A stretch of DNA of 64,000 bases from Mya arenaria (taxonomy: Eukaryota > Mollusca > Bivalvia > Myida > Myidae), in contig NC_069125.1 in the NCBI RefSeq assembly GCF_026914265.1, positions 69,952,046-70,016,045 of the forward strand, read 5' to 3'. The notes beneath the pieces were generated by a model that saw only the letters and a list, made by a program, of their open reading frames with translations, did not search any database and was not told the DNA's origin. Of this stretch, positions 1-11,811 are shown one piece after another. Positions within the stretch are counted from its first letter, which is position 1, and each line of letters starts with the position of its first letter. Position numbers and translations under genes: made by a program.

Positions 1-210
1 AATGTTCACCATGGAAAGATCCATGTCTGTAGGTCAAGATTGCATTCCAGGATCTCTGGTCACCTATTAAAAAACATTTTTTGACTTGTTCGACATTACT
101 GTCATGCATATATAGCCATCAACTTTCCAGCATTTATATTTCCGCCAACAAACATCTAGTTTTACCATAGTTTGTTAATTCAGCTTTGATAGCATTATAT
201 ACTTTTCCAG

Positions 211-3200
211 ACCCGAGCTGTTTTATGAAGAAAACCCAGCTGCTTTATACCAGTCTGTCTTTTCATCCAAGGAAAGGGTAAGACAAAATAAATGAAAATC
301 TCACTTAACTTCATTAACGAAGACTGCATGAGTCTCCTTAACTATGATGGTGACTGTATGATGATGATTAATGTATGGAAAGCATTTGAAATTAAACCTC
401 TAATCTAAATCTTATCAGGTGACCTTTCACTGTCAGAGGAGTGGTTTAGCTGGGGCAGGTAGTTATTGTGACCCCCTGAGTGCAGCGAAGGTGGGGAAAG
501 TGGTGGCGTATATTGAGGGGTGTATGGGGGAGTGTGAGAGGAGAGGGGACTGGCTCTACTTCTACAGGCATCTACTGCTGAGGGACCTTGTTATGCAGGT
601 AGGATAAGGGAGCATTTAATATGTTTAAGATTTGCAGGTTAGAGCAAGTGTTTACAAGTTTCAAATAAATGCTGATACAATTGATAAAACACCAGTAGAT
701 GTAAAAATCAAAGTAAAAGATGGTGAAAATGGCAATTTTAATAGTAAAATTGAAAAGAAGTTTTCTACCTTATCACATTTGCAGTAGTATAAAGAATATA
801 TCTATGGTCTGTTCAGTGATGCAGTGATGATCTGTGCTTTTTTGAGAAGAAAAATACTGGTTATTTGGTTGGGGTATGTTGTTGGTACGGCAGTCAGCCA
901 GGTAAGTATGCGGTTGGCATGCAGTTGTAAGGGATGGTATCAAACAGGTTGTTTCTGTTGAACTTTAGTTAGCATTGATGTGTAGTGCTGAAACTTGTTT
1001 GTAGGTTGCTTATGTGAAGATATAGCTAGGGATTGGTCAGAATCAAAATGGTGTTTTGGGGGGTCAGTAGGTTCTAGATCAAAGTTGGTGTTTGTTAAAA
1101 TAAATGATTTAACTCAAAAACTTGAATTAGGAATAATAATTCTTGGTATAATTACAAAGCTTATGTGAAGGCTTACACAGTGATTGCATTTGGGATCAAG
1201 GTCAAGGTCGCTGTTACTTAAAGTAGAAAAGTTGTGTCTGTTCAATAACTTGGAAGAATTGGCAAAAAAAATAAACTTGTTTTGTAGAAAGCTCATGTTA
1301 AGACATACCATGGAGTTGTTTTATTCGTTGGTAGGGTCAATGTCACTGTTTCTAAAATATATTTTTTTGTTACACTCTATTTTATATAAAATCAATATAT
1401 TGTGATGAAACTTGTTGTGTTAATACATTGTGCAAAGACATACCTTGAGATTGTTTTTTTAAATTGGTGGTGTCATGGTCAAAGTAGCACTTACTTAATA
1501 TTGAAAATGGTTTCTGCTCAATAACTTTAGTAAGTATTGATGGATCGTGGTGTTGTTTAGAAGCTTATGTGTGGACATACTTTGAAACTGCTTAAAGTAT
1601 TACTCAATAACTGAGATAAGAGTAACATGTAGATGTATGAAACTTAGTCTAAAGGAGGCTCATTTGATACATACCCTGGGGTTCAATTTAGGTCAGCTTA
1701 CAGAAAATTAGAAAATGGTTTTGGCCCAATAACTTTAGTGAAGAAAGATGTGCAGTGATTAAACTTGGAACCTAGCAAGCTCTATAAAGTATTTTTGTTT
1801 GATTTGAACATGGTGCTTGTATCTAGATACCCAAAATTTAAATGTTTTCAAGGTCCTGATTGCACAAAATAAGACCTGCCTCATCGCATTGCGGCATTTC
1901 TATTATTGTATATAACAGATTATATTTACTTCCAGGAAGATGGTCATGTCGCCGATTGCTGGAGAATGTTTCACTCCATTGTAGGAGAACTGGAATACCT
2001 CATTGGTAGATATTATAGTTTGATAGCTTTGAGGGTAACTGTGAAAAAGATATTAAAATAAGGAGGTATCTGGACTATAAAGCAGTTTCATCCATCATGT
2101 TCCATCACTGAAACTTCTTGTGTCACATGTAGCTCCAAAAGTATTGCACCTTCATGCTTGAAACTTCCTAGGAGTGTAAATCAGCCGGGGAAGTTGTGCA
2201 CCAATGGTTTTTTTTTACATTTCACTTTGTTGAAAAATAATTAATGCCCCTTGATATTTGCAAAATGGTCTGAAAACTATTGTGCCACATGTAGATTCAC
2301 AAGTATTGCACCTTGTACACAAATGAAACTTCATAGGAATGTTGATGATGTTTTTTTTTCGACACTTATGCTCTTACTATAGGTATTGCCATAGACAGAA
2401 CTATAATGACATCACAAAAAGTGTTTAATTTATTTCATTACAGGTTGCATAAGAAACATGTGGCTAAGCATGTTAAATTTCACATAAACCACCGTAACCA
2501 CTCATAATCACAAGGCCTGTTTAAGGCTAATTTTTCATGCAAAATTAAAATCAGCTTTGTTGAAATGCATTAAATTGTATTATGATAATAACGCACATGC
2601 TTATGTTGTTAATTCCTAACATTAACCTGTGTTTAAGGATCATATGTGGGAATTCATCCCGTCTCTAATGGCTCTAGTTTTTCTTTTCTTATTTGGCTAA
2701 TTTTTCTGTATAGATGAGCTACTGGTACATATTAAAACCTGATTTCATATAACAAAGGGTGGGATGGGAGGGTTGGATCGCCAAGCAACAGGTACTTATT
2801 CAGAGTGGTAACGCCCTTACCGGTAAGTTGAAAGGTGTGACACCCTTTCACAAAGAACATTAAGAAGTTAACACAGTAAATGTAAAAATTGAACAAAAGT
2901 AAATGTAGTGGTGTTAGGTCATTATTAGTCTGAATAATATATCTTAACATTTTTGGGGATATTGACACCTACTTACAAATACAAATTTGCTGATATGTGT
3001 TAAGGTCTGGTGAGCACTATGCAGGGCTTGGTGGAGATCAACATGCTGTACGGGGAGGAAGAGCAGTCAGGGGCAGACAATCCTAATACACCAGAGCATT
3101 TAGAGGCAGGTTCACATGCAAAGGTTAGGGGCCTTTCTTCTGCAATCAATGGTTTAGTTTGATTTATATAAAGTTTTACTTAATTGGATAGGATAGGAAT

Positions 3201-6098
3201 ATTCATTGGATCGTTTAGGAGTTTCGTTTATTTTGCAGTGTTTCTATAGACTTATATAGAACCCTTCCCTAAAATATCTGCTTTATGTCTACCGGTAAAA
3301 TGTAAGGGTTGTTCGGAACTTGTTTGTCACTGATAGATATAATCCCAACAATAAATGCTGCTTTGGCATGACCTTGTTGATTTCCACTTTGACCGTTTTT
3401 TAAGTTTGGTGAGTGTAATTTTAGCTTCAATATTAAAGTGGTTGTAGTACATTACATTATTATGAATATATTTGACCTTGACCTTCACATCAGTTTGCCA
3501 TGAGGTCATTGTGGCCATCTTGTTAATGTTTAATAACTCAATCCTATCTGGGAACATGCCAAACTTTATCACAATGTATGTGCATAATATCTTGGCCAAA
3601 TTTTATACATGTACCACCCTTATTGTTAAGTAACTTCTGTGTCAAGGCACATCAAATGTCCAACTTTGACCAAAATGATCTCCAACTTAACCATTTATTA
3701 TCCAATCTTTTTCTCACAATGTTTATTGCCATAAAATCTAAGACAAATTTGATCATAAGTATGATCATGCCATCTTTCATAACTAGCCTGATCGTTTCAA
3801 TAACTCCGCCTAAAACTTAGTCTAGTCTGCTCTCTTATTTTACCATTTCTACAGAAATTGATTATGATATAGTCTGACATTAAATCTCAAGTAAGTTTGA
3901 TATATATTCCCTTGAATTGTCTGTTATATAAACTCTGTGACTTGCATTTATGTATTGCTCCACATTGCAGCACTTATGTTTCCTTTAGGAAGTAATTTTT
4001 CAGTATTTTGTTGAAGAATCAAAGTTTGCATATATACATACAGAGAAATGGTTTGTGAATATGACTCCCACATATAATTTGAATGAAGTTTAATTGCATG
4101 ATTTAACATTTACACAATAGAATAAGAAAAGAAACAGGAAACAAACAATACACCCAGTAATGGTTTAAGTTTATATCAAATACTAGAAAAGGGCCAGTCA
4201 CACCTAGTCGATTTGGCCTGCTAGAGCTATACCACAGCACAAAATTAGCGATTTTCAGAGATCATACAGAAGGCCAACAGTATCGCATTGCTAAACTGGT
4301 AGTACATTGTCAGAACAAGAAATTAGCAATGCCGGCAAAAGTATAACTTTTTGAACATGCTAAAAAAATTCTGCCGTTGCGCTGCCAGAGCGAGCAATGG
4401 CACTTCAATGGCAGTACTTCTTTAATGTCGGCAGACCACCAGTAGCACCCCGTAATGGATCGGCAGCTCTGTGGTGGACTCAATGTGTACCATACTGGTA
4501 TAAATTTTGAACATGTTCTTAACTCCGGTTTAGTCAAGGCAGGTACACCAGTAATGTGTGACAGGCCCTTAAGACATGTATAGCGATTGGGTCGTGAGGT
4601 TTTTCAATTCCCCTCTATATGAATACTTTCATGATCAAAAGTGTTTAGACCACCCTGATTATAATATCAGAAGGAGGTACATTTATACCACATATTTTAA
4701 ACTTTATTTTAGTGATTACATCAAATTTTCATTTGTGCAAACTAAAACCAAATCTTGCATCGAAGAAATACTCTCTAATAATCTTGATAAAAATATTTTT
4801 TTTAAACAATTGTTTCAGAACCGTGTTGATCAGAAAGCCTTCTCTTCTATGATTGTTGCCTTTGAGCAGAAGTTGAGATCTGTGTGTTCATCGAAAATCA
4901 CCATGGTAGCCCCGTCTCTCCCAGAATACATCATTGACAGGAAGTTCAAGTCTGCTGTAGAATATGATGAGCTTACACAAGAGCCTAGTCTTGCTGTTGA
5001 ACAACAGGTACCACATTTTTTAATAAACTGAAATACAGAGACAACTTGCTGGTAAGCGTATTGTCATAATTGTTTAAAAAACAACAACAAAATGAATTCC
5101 ATTAGTTTCTTAGTTGAAGCCAATGTGTATTTAATATGAGGCTTTTATGAGCTTGACAGTTTGTTACTCACACAGGATTGAAAAATTGCATTACAAATGA
5201 ATATTATAATGATGCAAGTAATGAAAAAAAACTGAATTGATTGATTGATTGATTGCCAGCCACTAAAGGTTTTTTTAAATGTTAATGTCAGACTATCCAG
5301 ACACTGGAAGAGCTGAAGAGCATGCTGCAGTACCTACAGGACGTGTTGAGCAGTGATGTACACAGTGTGCTACCAGCCGTCACATACCACACTAACAGGC
5401 TCACACAGAGGCCCGTCCTGGAGTCTCGGGCAAGCAAAACTCCGGAATACCCTACTCAAAGGGCAGTTCTGGAATCTCCTGTTAAAACTCCTGACCCAAC
5501 TCAGAGGGCCTACCTGGTATCCAGAGAGACCAAATCCCCGGAATCACTGGCTCGGTCAAGCAGTCAACATGTTGGTACTCACAGGAGGTAAAGCTACAGT
5601 GAGGTTTAATATTAGAAATTAGTTTTAAGCACATTTTAACAGCGGCCATTCTATCGTTTGTACACATATGTCTATCGCCATAGTTAGGTTGAAAGAGCAA
5701 TTCCTACATCCATTGTCATTACTTCATTATTATGTTAATGTGTAGTTTTTATGACTTTACAGCTTATTGTAAGTATATTTTTTTCATTCAGCAATGATAA
5801 TTCAAACTGTGTCATTTGTGCTTCACTACTTCCTGAAATATATTTATTTATTTTGTCCAATAACATATATTCAGATTAGTTAAGCAAGTCATTATATAAA
5901 TACAATCTTTCTGTTTTGTAATAACAACATGTTGGTTTCAGACGGGAGAAAAGACCAGGCCTCTTTCTGGGACCTGGCGAGGAGAGATCCAGGCCAGACA
6001 GTGTTGTGTCCCTGACCTTCAGTGAAGGTCATTTCAGGAGAACTGCTGTACACAGCATGACCATTGGAGAAAATGATGATGATGAGGAGGAAATCTGA
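211..6098 (+). CDS. 3' part of a multi-exon gene, paralog of the 28.9-53.9 kb gene
   Basis: I see seven exons: 211-277, 419-598, 1936-2005, 3005-3123, 4819-5007, 5292-5587 and 5942-6098 (TGA stop). All have AG/GT borders and join in one frame, giving about 358 residues of a C-terminus. The gene starts left of the window. Readable segments include PELFYEENPAALYQSVFSS, GDWLYFYRHLLLRDLVMQ, ADCWRMFHSIVGELEYLI and SSDVHSVLPAVTYHT. Each exon has a counterpart in the gene at 28851-53902 with the same order and splice phase; lengths are 67/67, 180/171, 70/70, 119/110, 189/186, 296/191 and 157/142 bp. The sixth exon is longer here and carries a Pro/Thr-rich stretch with the motif TQRAVLES/TQRAYLVS repeated. 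The protein ends in an acidic tail (NDDDDEEI). The family is unrecognised and no catalytic motif is seen. The exon structure is well supported; function is unknown. Confidence 0.8.
1110..1830. repeat. Dispersed molluscan repeat in the third visible intron neighbourhood
   Basis: This intron (599-1935) is mostly degenerate repeated phrases of the kind 'GGTCAAGGTCGCTGTTACTTAAAG', 'TCAATAACTT' and 'ACATACCTTGAGATTGTTTT', recurring every 150-200 bases. The same phrasing occurs at 35000-35560 inside the paralogous gene. No ORF or structure beyond this is seen. Confidence 0.5.
2040..2600. repeat. Dispersed repeat ('aaacttcataggaatgtt' family) in intron
   Basis: This contains phrases such as 'GAAACTTCTTGTGTCACATG', 'TTGCACCTTCATGCTTGAAA' and 'CTTCATAGGAATGTTGATGA', which recur within the segment. 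Similar text is found at 9810-10380, 29960-30160 and 30500-30700. It is a diverged dispersed family with no coding potential. Confidence 0.5.
4189..4570. mobile_element. Candidate MITE with 15-bp inverted ends, in intron
   Basis: The left end AAGGGCCAGTCACAC (4189-4203) is matched by GTGTGACAGGCCCTT (4556-4570) in inverse orientation, 14 of 15 identical. The interior of about 350 bp has no convincing gene. I could not find a clean target-site duplication, so the exact borders and superfamily (hAT-like by its ends) are uncertain. It lies in the intron 3124-4818 of the partial paralog. Confidence 0.5.
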
Positions 6099-6109
6099 AA
6101 GCTACAATG

Positions 6110-6115
6110 ATTAAA
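6110..6115 (+). terminator. Possible poly(A) signal ATTAAA
   Basis: ATTAAA begins 12 bases after the stop codon at 6096-6098. It is the common AATAAA variant, but it is very close to the stop and the nearest canonical AATAAA is only at 7028-7033. Weak support. Confidence 0.25.
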
Positions 6116-6119
6116 CTCT

Positions 6120-6640
6120 GTCTGTGATGTTAAAAGTGATATGTCATTGACACAAGATGCCTTTGAGGCAGTTTTAAGATTATAACCATTCAAAATTTGA
6201 GGATAGTTAGTACATTTTTTAATCATGTTAAGTTGATGACTGATATTTGCTGATAAGCATGTATCCTCTTAGCAGCAGGGAGTATGTAAATGACATAATT
6301 TCAATGACTAATATGAGTAGTGACCTTGACCTTTGACTCCATGACCTCAAAATTCATATGGGTCATCTACTGGTCACCCTAACCTAACTGTTAAGTTTGA
6401 ACCCCATGGGTGCAAGCATTGTCAAGTTATCACACAGACAAGCTTTTTGGGTTTATGGTCACTGTGACCTTGACCTTTAACCCGATGTCCCATAAATCAA
6501 TATCTACTGGTCAGGCCCAACCTCCAAGTCAAGTTTGAGGGCTATGAGTGAAGGCATTATCGAGTTAACACTCTGACAACTTTTTCACATACAAGATCAC
6601 TGATCTTGACCTTTGACCCGAGGACCCCTAAAATCAATAT
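6120..6640. repeat. Dispersed repeat with GTGACCTTGACCTTTGACC tracts
   Basis: This begins with 'CTTTGAGGCAGTTTTAAGAT' and continues into 100-150 bp subunits with 'CTACTGGTCAGGCCCAACCT', 'AAGTTTGAGGGCTATG' and 'TGTGACCTTGACCTTT'. The same head and body occur at 58430-59815, where the body has more subunits. It overlaps the likely 3' UTR of the upstream gene. Confidence 0.75.
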
Positions 6641-7640
6641 AAAAACTCGAGCAGCCGCTCATGTCATGTATTTCCGTTACAGATAGAAAAATCCGACCTG
6701 AGGGCAAGCACATAAGCCAGAAAAGAGGCTTGCGGAGTAACCGGTCATGCAGCGTGCCCGAGGTTTGGATATTTCGATCCAAAACATGATTGATATTTTT
6801 TCTGGCATACTGTATCTAAAGTTATCAATTTGTCAAAAAAATGACGTAGAAAACTCACTTTTGTACATTTTACTAAAAGCGCGAGCGACGTTGTCAGTAA
6901 ATCAGTAAATTTAAATCACTATTGACGTCAAAAAGTTCCTTTAAAAATCACGTTTTTAAGATTATTTATTTTCAATTTTAATTTAATATCTTGCATACTT
7001 ATATCTTTGATACTTCATAAACCATACAATAAAAGAAATAAGAAGAAGCCGTTGTTGCATGTGACTCATCTTAGATGGGTGCGTAAGACCAGGTTTTTCC
7101 AGCACTGGTCACATGACCGGAAACACATGTCTGGTATGCAAGAAAATTGATTGATGACACTTTTTAAAATAGTTAAAGTCTGTTGAAAATGACGAGTTGC
7201 TTAAATGCATATTGACAGTTTAGTGTGTGAAACAATCACCAGACTTGCAAGGTGTTCAGAAAAAACATTTCACACTTTTTTTAAACAGGGAAACCATTAT
7301 GCGCTATTTTTAAACGGCGAAACTCAGCTGAGATAGTGACATTATTGTTGCGTTTATTCTTTTAATCATGTAAAATGGAATATTCTCTGCCTCATACTAG
7401 CTCGCATTGACAATTTGAGGCTTGTTCGGGGAAATACTGTATTTTAGGACCATCTGGTGTCTAGTCCCTTTAACAATTGTGCAGAAGCTTTTATTTAAAT
7501 ATAAAACACAGAGCAGAACAACATGTAAATTACACATATTATATGAAATATTAATAAGTTTGTGTGTAGACTTTTATCATCAATCAACATATTTTTCCAT
7601 GCTTTGACACTTTCTTATTGCACATCTTCATTGTTGTCGA
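6641..7640. other. Intergenic DNA, nothing assigned
   Basis: I found no splice-compatible coding exon. A short open stretch on the minus strand (6597-6782) looks like chance or old repeat. AATAAA at 7028-7033 could be a distal poly(A) signal of the upstream gene, but nothing else supports that. Confidence 0.4.
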
Positions 7641-8230
7641 GCTTGATCACAGTGAGCTAGTCTTAGGCGCCACAATGGTGGTTTGGTGTATGTGTGTATG
7701 ACCATCAGTTTTTGCATGTGTCTGTTGGGTTTTGGTTTGTATATTCTGTAATTGCGGCCTTGCATAGGGGAATTTAAAATGACTTGGTACAAGTGTTCAC
7801 AATGATAAGACGTGAGTCATGCACAAGACCCATGTCTATAGGTCATATATCACAATAGAAGGTCATTTGTCAAAATTCCTTGTATTTCGGCATGTCTGAG
7901 CAGTAACTTGGCCTTGTATTTGGGAACTTTAAAATAACTTGCTGCAAATGTTCACCATGTTTACATGGTATGTTTTTTCATACCATGTTGTGCACAAGCA
8001 TGTCAATAGGTTAAAGGTCAAGGCCTCACCCAAGGGTCATTAATCACAATTCTTTGTCTTTTGGCTTGTCTTGGCTGTAACTTGGAAATGTAATAGGAGA
8101 TTTCTAAAACACTTAGCACAAATGTTCACCTTGGAAGACGGTATGGCTTTTGCAAGACCCATGTCTATAGGTCAATCTAAAAGGTCATTGGTCATAATCG
8201 CTTGTATTTTGGCTTGATCGGTTCGTAACT
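7641..8230. repeat. Dispersed repeat ('acccatgtctataggtca' family)
   Basis: About three diverged subunits carry 'AAGACCCATGTCTATAGGTC', 'TCACAATTCTTTGTCTTTTG' and 'TGTTCACCATG'. The first 60 bases of the window (TTCACCATGGAAAGATCCAT, TCTGTAGGTCA) belong to the same family. Confidence 0.6.
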
Positions 8231-9080
8231 TGGGTATGCATTGTGAGAGGTGTTGTTTTTTAACTCTCATAATGAGTTTTAAATAGTCAAGCTGGAATTG
8301 GGGAATTATACTACTATCCTTACATCCCCAGACCTCAGAACCATTAAATAAAATACATGAAGGTGCAATCATTGTATTAAATAATTGTAGTTGGAGATCT
8401 ATACCAAGAAACAATGACCTTGATTTCTTGAGAATATAATACATGGCTTTGCGAGCTGGATCACATACGAGTTGCTTGGTTTTACTAAACTTGGTATTAT
8501 AATTAAAGCAAATTCCCAAGTAAATAAAGGTATCAACAATATCCAGTTTATTATAGTTATAATAAAAGTCTGGCAGATTTCTACATTTTCCTTTGGAAAA
8601 TATGACAACTTTTGTTATATTGGCATTAACTTTTAATTTCCATAGTTCACAATAAGAACACATAGTGTTTTAAAAGTGCATGCTGCAAATCAGAGGCTGA
8701 TAAAATAGCTGTGTCATCAGCATATAATATCAAGTTCAGTTTTAAATACCTTCATTTGTATCATCGATGAAATAGTTTTGAATAGACTCCGAAAGAACTT
8801 CCAGGCCCTTATGATGCTTAGACATATTTGCTACTAAGTCATAGAAAAATTGAAAATAAAATCGGAGATAAGTTTTCTCCTTGCCTGACATTTAAGATGA
8901 ACTGGCAAGGAAACTAGACAGGTCATTATTACTCTTAACACGTTGAATTATTATAAATAGAGTATATAATTTTGAATACTTTACCATTAATATCAGTGCT
9001 TAAAAGTTTTTGCCAAAGTGACACTTGATCAACAGAGACGAACGCCTTACGATAATCCACAAATGCATAAATTACGTTAA
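8172..9080 (-). pseudogene. Decayed non-LTR retrotransposon reverse transcriptase fragment
   Basis: Read on the minus strand from about 9080 downward, broken frames give RT landmarks in the right order: FVDYRKAFVSVDQVSLWQKL (motif with the catalytic region start; the usual D after AF is V), then RQGENLSPILFSIF, then LYADDTAILSASD with the YADD box encoded at 8713-8724. An open stretch of about 160 aa at 8172-8663 follows, with LKVNANITKVVIFSKGK and YLGICFNYNTKFSKTKQ, the usual post-YADD thumb region of LINE elements. Stops and frameshifts between the segments show it is dead. No endonuclease domain is visible, so this is a truncated copy. Confidence 0.85.
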
Positions 9081-9809
9081 TAGTAATTTACACATACATA
9101 TAGTTTCTATGAATAAAAATGTTTCTTTCACTGGACAGTTTTTTTTTTATTAAGAGTGTAAGTATTAACAAATACTTACACAAAATAAATGCTTATGCGA
9201 CTAACAGCCATTAACCATTACTAAATGCATATTATACACTTTTGCAATTAGAATCAAAGCGCTTAAAGAGTTTACATGTTTTGTCTTGCTACGTCTTGTG
9301 AGTTTTGATACATAAAACTAGTTTAATGAAACATTCAGATAGTAATTATGTTTCTGTTCTCACATGCGCATACAATCTAAACATCTCCCTTAAGAATCAA
9401 AGATTTATGGTACCTTGTGTAATTTTCATAAATCTGGTGGATGAGTGACACGCTGATTAGAGTTGTATTGAAATTGTTTCCATCTGGATTGATAACCCAT
9501 TTTTTTTATAAAACTTATCACCACCTATATAACCACTTATAGTTGTTTTGTGTTAAATACTAAAAGTAAGAACGTTTGTTTCATTAATCAACTGAAATCG
9601 AAGTGTCTTTGATAAGATCTAATCAATACCTTTAAAAAAAATAACATTCGCCAGTGATAAGAGATTTTATTGACAATCTGTTCGATGGCAAGCAAAAAGG
9701 ACCCTTGAATGAAGTATATTGATATGAAAAACTGCAGTAACGAAAGTTTAAACATAAATATTGATATTGTGTATGTATGCAATTATGCATGAATATTGTT
9801 GAGCATCGT
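9081..9809. other. AT-rich intergenic DNA, nothing assigned
   Basis: There are no exons, clear repeats or inverted ends. Two short overlapping minus-strand ORFs at 9588-9862 lack any recognisable protein features. Confidence 0.4.
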
Positions 9810-10380
9810 ATTAATTGTGCACCTGAGGTTTTGTTGCCTTCTGCATTTAGGAAAAAAAACAACAGAGTTATGTCCCTTGAATTAGCAAAAAATGATATTT
9901 CTGGGTGTGTGTCGCTTAAAACTCCAAAATTATATTACCTGGAGTCATAAACCCTAAGGGGGATGTTAATTTAGCATTGATGTTGTGCACATGTGGATTT
10001 GTTTCCAGCTGCATGCAGTAAAATTAGAGTTATTGGATTTGTGTCACACAAATTTTACCAAGGCATATAACCTTGGAGGAATGTTGTTTATGCAATGAAG
10101 TTGTGCACCTGGAGTTTTGTTTCCAGCTGGAAATTGTTCAATCTGTTTGGGCCTTGAATGAGCAAAAATGGCATTTTTTAACTTGTTGAACTCGCTCTGA
10201 ACTATTAAATTATTAGTCATACACTCATAAACTCTTTCAGGACGGTATTTGATGTTATTATGTTGTGGAACTCATAATTTTGATGCACATTGATGGAAAA
10301 TGGACAAAATAACGGCCCTTGCTTTTGTGACAAACGTGGGATATGCGGGCTTTCGTGTCCTATGGACACATTTCTAGTTT
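9810..10380. repeat. Dispersed repeat ending in a conserved tail
   Basis: Repeated phrases include 'TGTGCACCTGAGGTTTTGTT', 'GAATTAGCAAAAAATG' and 'CATAAACCCTAAGGGGGATG'. It ends with TGTGACAAACGTGG followed by TCCTATGGACACATTTCTAG, a tail I know from bivalve dispersed repeats. It lies about 200 bp upstream of the IRG GTPase start and so marks the limit of any compact promoter. Confidence 0.6.
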
Positions 10381-10578
10381 GAAGTTAATGAATGCTTCCT
10401 CTAGTTAAGGCTCAAATGATAACAAATGTGTGACTAGTCAATATATAAACTTAGCTAATGACTGTATTTTCATTTAGTATAAGCTTAAGGTTGTCAATTC
10501 TTAGGTTATGACTGCATTTGGATGACAGATTGTCATTCAATTCAATGGTGTATTTTTTAATAAAAAGCAGTTTACAAA
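10381..10578 (+). promoter_or_regulatory. Upstream region of the IRG GTPase gene
   Basis: This is the only non-repetitive DNA between the dispersed repeat and the start codon. A TA-rich run 'TATTTTTTAATAAAAAGC' sits 12-29 bases before the ATG, too close to be an ordinary TATA box unless the start site lies elsewhere, for example in an unseen 5' UTR exon. No interferon-type or NF-kB motif was confidently found. Confidence 0.25.
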
Positions 10579-11811
10579 ATGGGATTTGCAGCCAGCAAAC
10601 AGGTGACAGAGGAATGTGAACAAAATGAAGATCTTCAACATGAAAAAGATGTTAAAAAGTTTCAAGATGCATTTGAAAGTGGTGGTTACTCTGATCTGCA
10701 CAAAATTGTTAGTGATAACTTAGATGAATGGAAGAAGATTGAGCTGAACATAGCTGTTACTGGCAAATCAGGTTCAGGAAAATCATCTTTTATAAATGCA
10801 TTCATGAACAAAAAACCTGGAGACGAGGGTGCAGCAGAAGTGGGTGGTTTTGAAGAAACCACAATGAAAATCAAGAAGTATAAGCATGAAAAATATAACA
10901 TGTGTCTCTGGGATTTGCCAGGAATTGGAACGGCTAGGTTTCCTAGAGATGAGTACCTTCGAAAAACTTCTTTCACACAGTTTGACTTTTTCTTGATTGT
11001 TACTGCGACCAGATTATCAGAGAATGACGTATACTTGGCCAAGGAAGTCCATGAGAAAATGGAACGAAAAAGGTTTTTCCTTCTTAGAACTAAACTAGAT
11101 GATGTGTCAAAGGAAAAGAAACGGTCCGAAGAAGAACTTGAAAAAATAAGGTATAGCATCAGAAGAAGTTTGTTGGATAACAAACTTACAAATGACAATG
11201 TTTACCTTATTGATTCATACAACACACAAGCTTATGACTTTCAGAAATTGGTGAGTAAGATGATCGATACTGCACCAAGGGAAAAAAAAGAAACTTTTTT
11301 ACTAGCTTTGAGCTCCAGTACAGAAAGGGTTTTGAAAGCAAGAAAAGATGCTTTGGCAAAACGTATATGGAAAGTGGCAATTCCTGCTGCACTTGGGTCT
11401 GCTGTTCCAATACCTTTAGTTGGTGCTACAATTGGGGCTGGTTGTTTGTTAACCGAAGGAAAACTTTACAGTCAATGTTTTGGCTTGGACTTCAAATCAA
11501 GAGAAAAAATGGCTGGAACAATGAAAATGAATGTGAAAGATTTTGATAGCTTTATGGATTTAAAGAGTGTTGCTATTTTAGGGTCTGTTGAGGCATTCGC
11601 AGCCTACATTGGACAGTCGACAATATCTGAGGGTATTGAGAATGTCATGAAAATATCCATGCCAGTTCTAGGAAGCGCACTAGCTGGAGGCATTTCTTAT
11701 CCCATTTGTGTATACGCCCTGAAACAACTGCTAAATTTGGTGTTTGAAGAAGCTGTGTTAGTGAACAAAAAAATTGTTAATTGGGTAAATTCCAAGTCAA
11801 AAATAGAATAA
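10579..11811 (+). CDS. IRG-type (interferon-inducible/immunity-related) GTPase, single exon
   Basis: This is an intact 410-aa ORF without introns. The family comprises dynamin-like GTPases of cell-autonomous immunity that act on vacuole or organelle membranes. What I see: an N-terminal helix, then the G1 P-loop GKSGSGKSS (residues 62-70, the 'GKS' class rather than 'GMS'), G3 DLPG (112-115) and G4 TKLD (171-174). A C-terminal helical part has a hydrophobic stretch (about 265-292, rich in A/G/P/V) and another at about 362-390. The length is typical for IRG proteins (about 400-430 aa). The start MGFAASK fits the N-myristoylation pattern MGxxxS/T; mouse Irga6 also uses an N-terminal myristoyl group. 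ATG context is ACAAAATGG (A at -3, G at +4). It lies alone between repeats, in the gap between the two tandem paralogs. Family call is strong; a role in immunity is inferred from the family. Confidence 0.92.
   Translation: MGFAASKQVTEECEQNEDLQHEKDVKKFQDAFESGGYSDLHKIVSDNLDEWKKIELNIAVTGKSGSGKSSFINAFMNKKPGDEGAAEVGGFEETTMKIKKYKHEKYNMCLWDLPGIGTARFPRDEYLRKTSFTQFDFFLIVTATRLSENDVYLAKEVHEKMERKRFFLLRTKLDDVSKEKKRSEEELEKIRYSIRRSLLDNKLTNDNVYLIDSYNTQAYDFQKLVSKMIDTAPREKKETFLLALSSSTERVLKARKDALAKRIWKVAIPAALGSAVPIPLVGATIGAGCLLTEGKLYSQCFGLDFKSREKMAGTMKMNVKDFDSFMDLKSVAILGSVEAFAAYIGQSTISEGIENVMKISMPVLGSALAGGISYPICVYALKQLLNLVFEEAVLVNKKIVNWVNSKSKIE

Noticed and set aside
4576..5031. A 151-aa single ORF
   Set aside because: Only 4819-5007 is exon (matching the paralog's 52698-52883). 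The front part is intron read-through upstream of TTGTTTCAG.
10686..11198. A 170-aa minus-strand ORF
   Set aside because: It is antisense to the IRG GTPase and has no domain.
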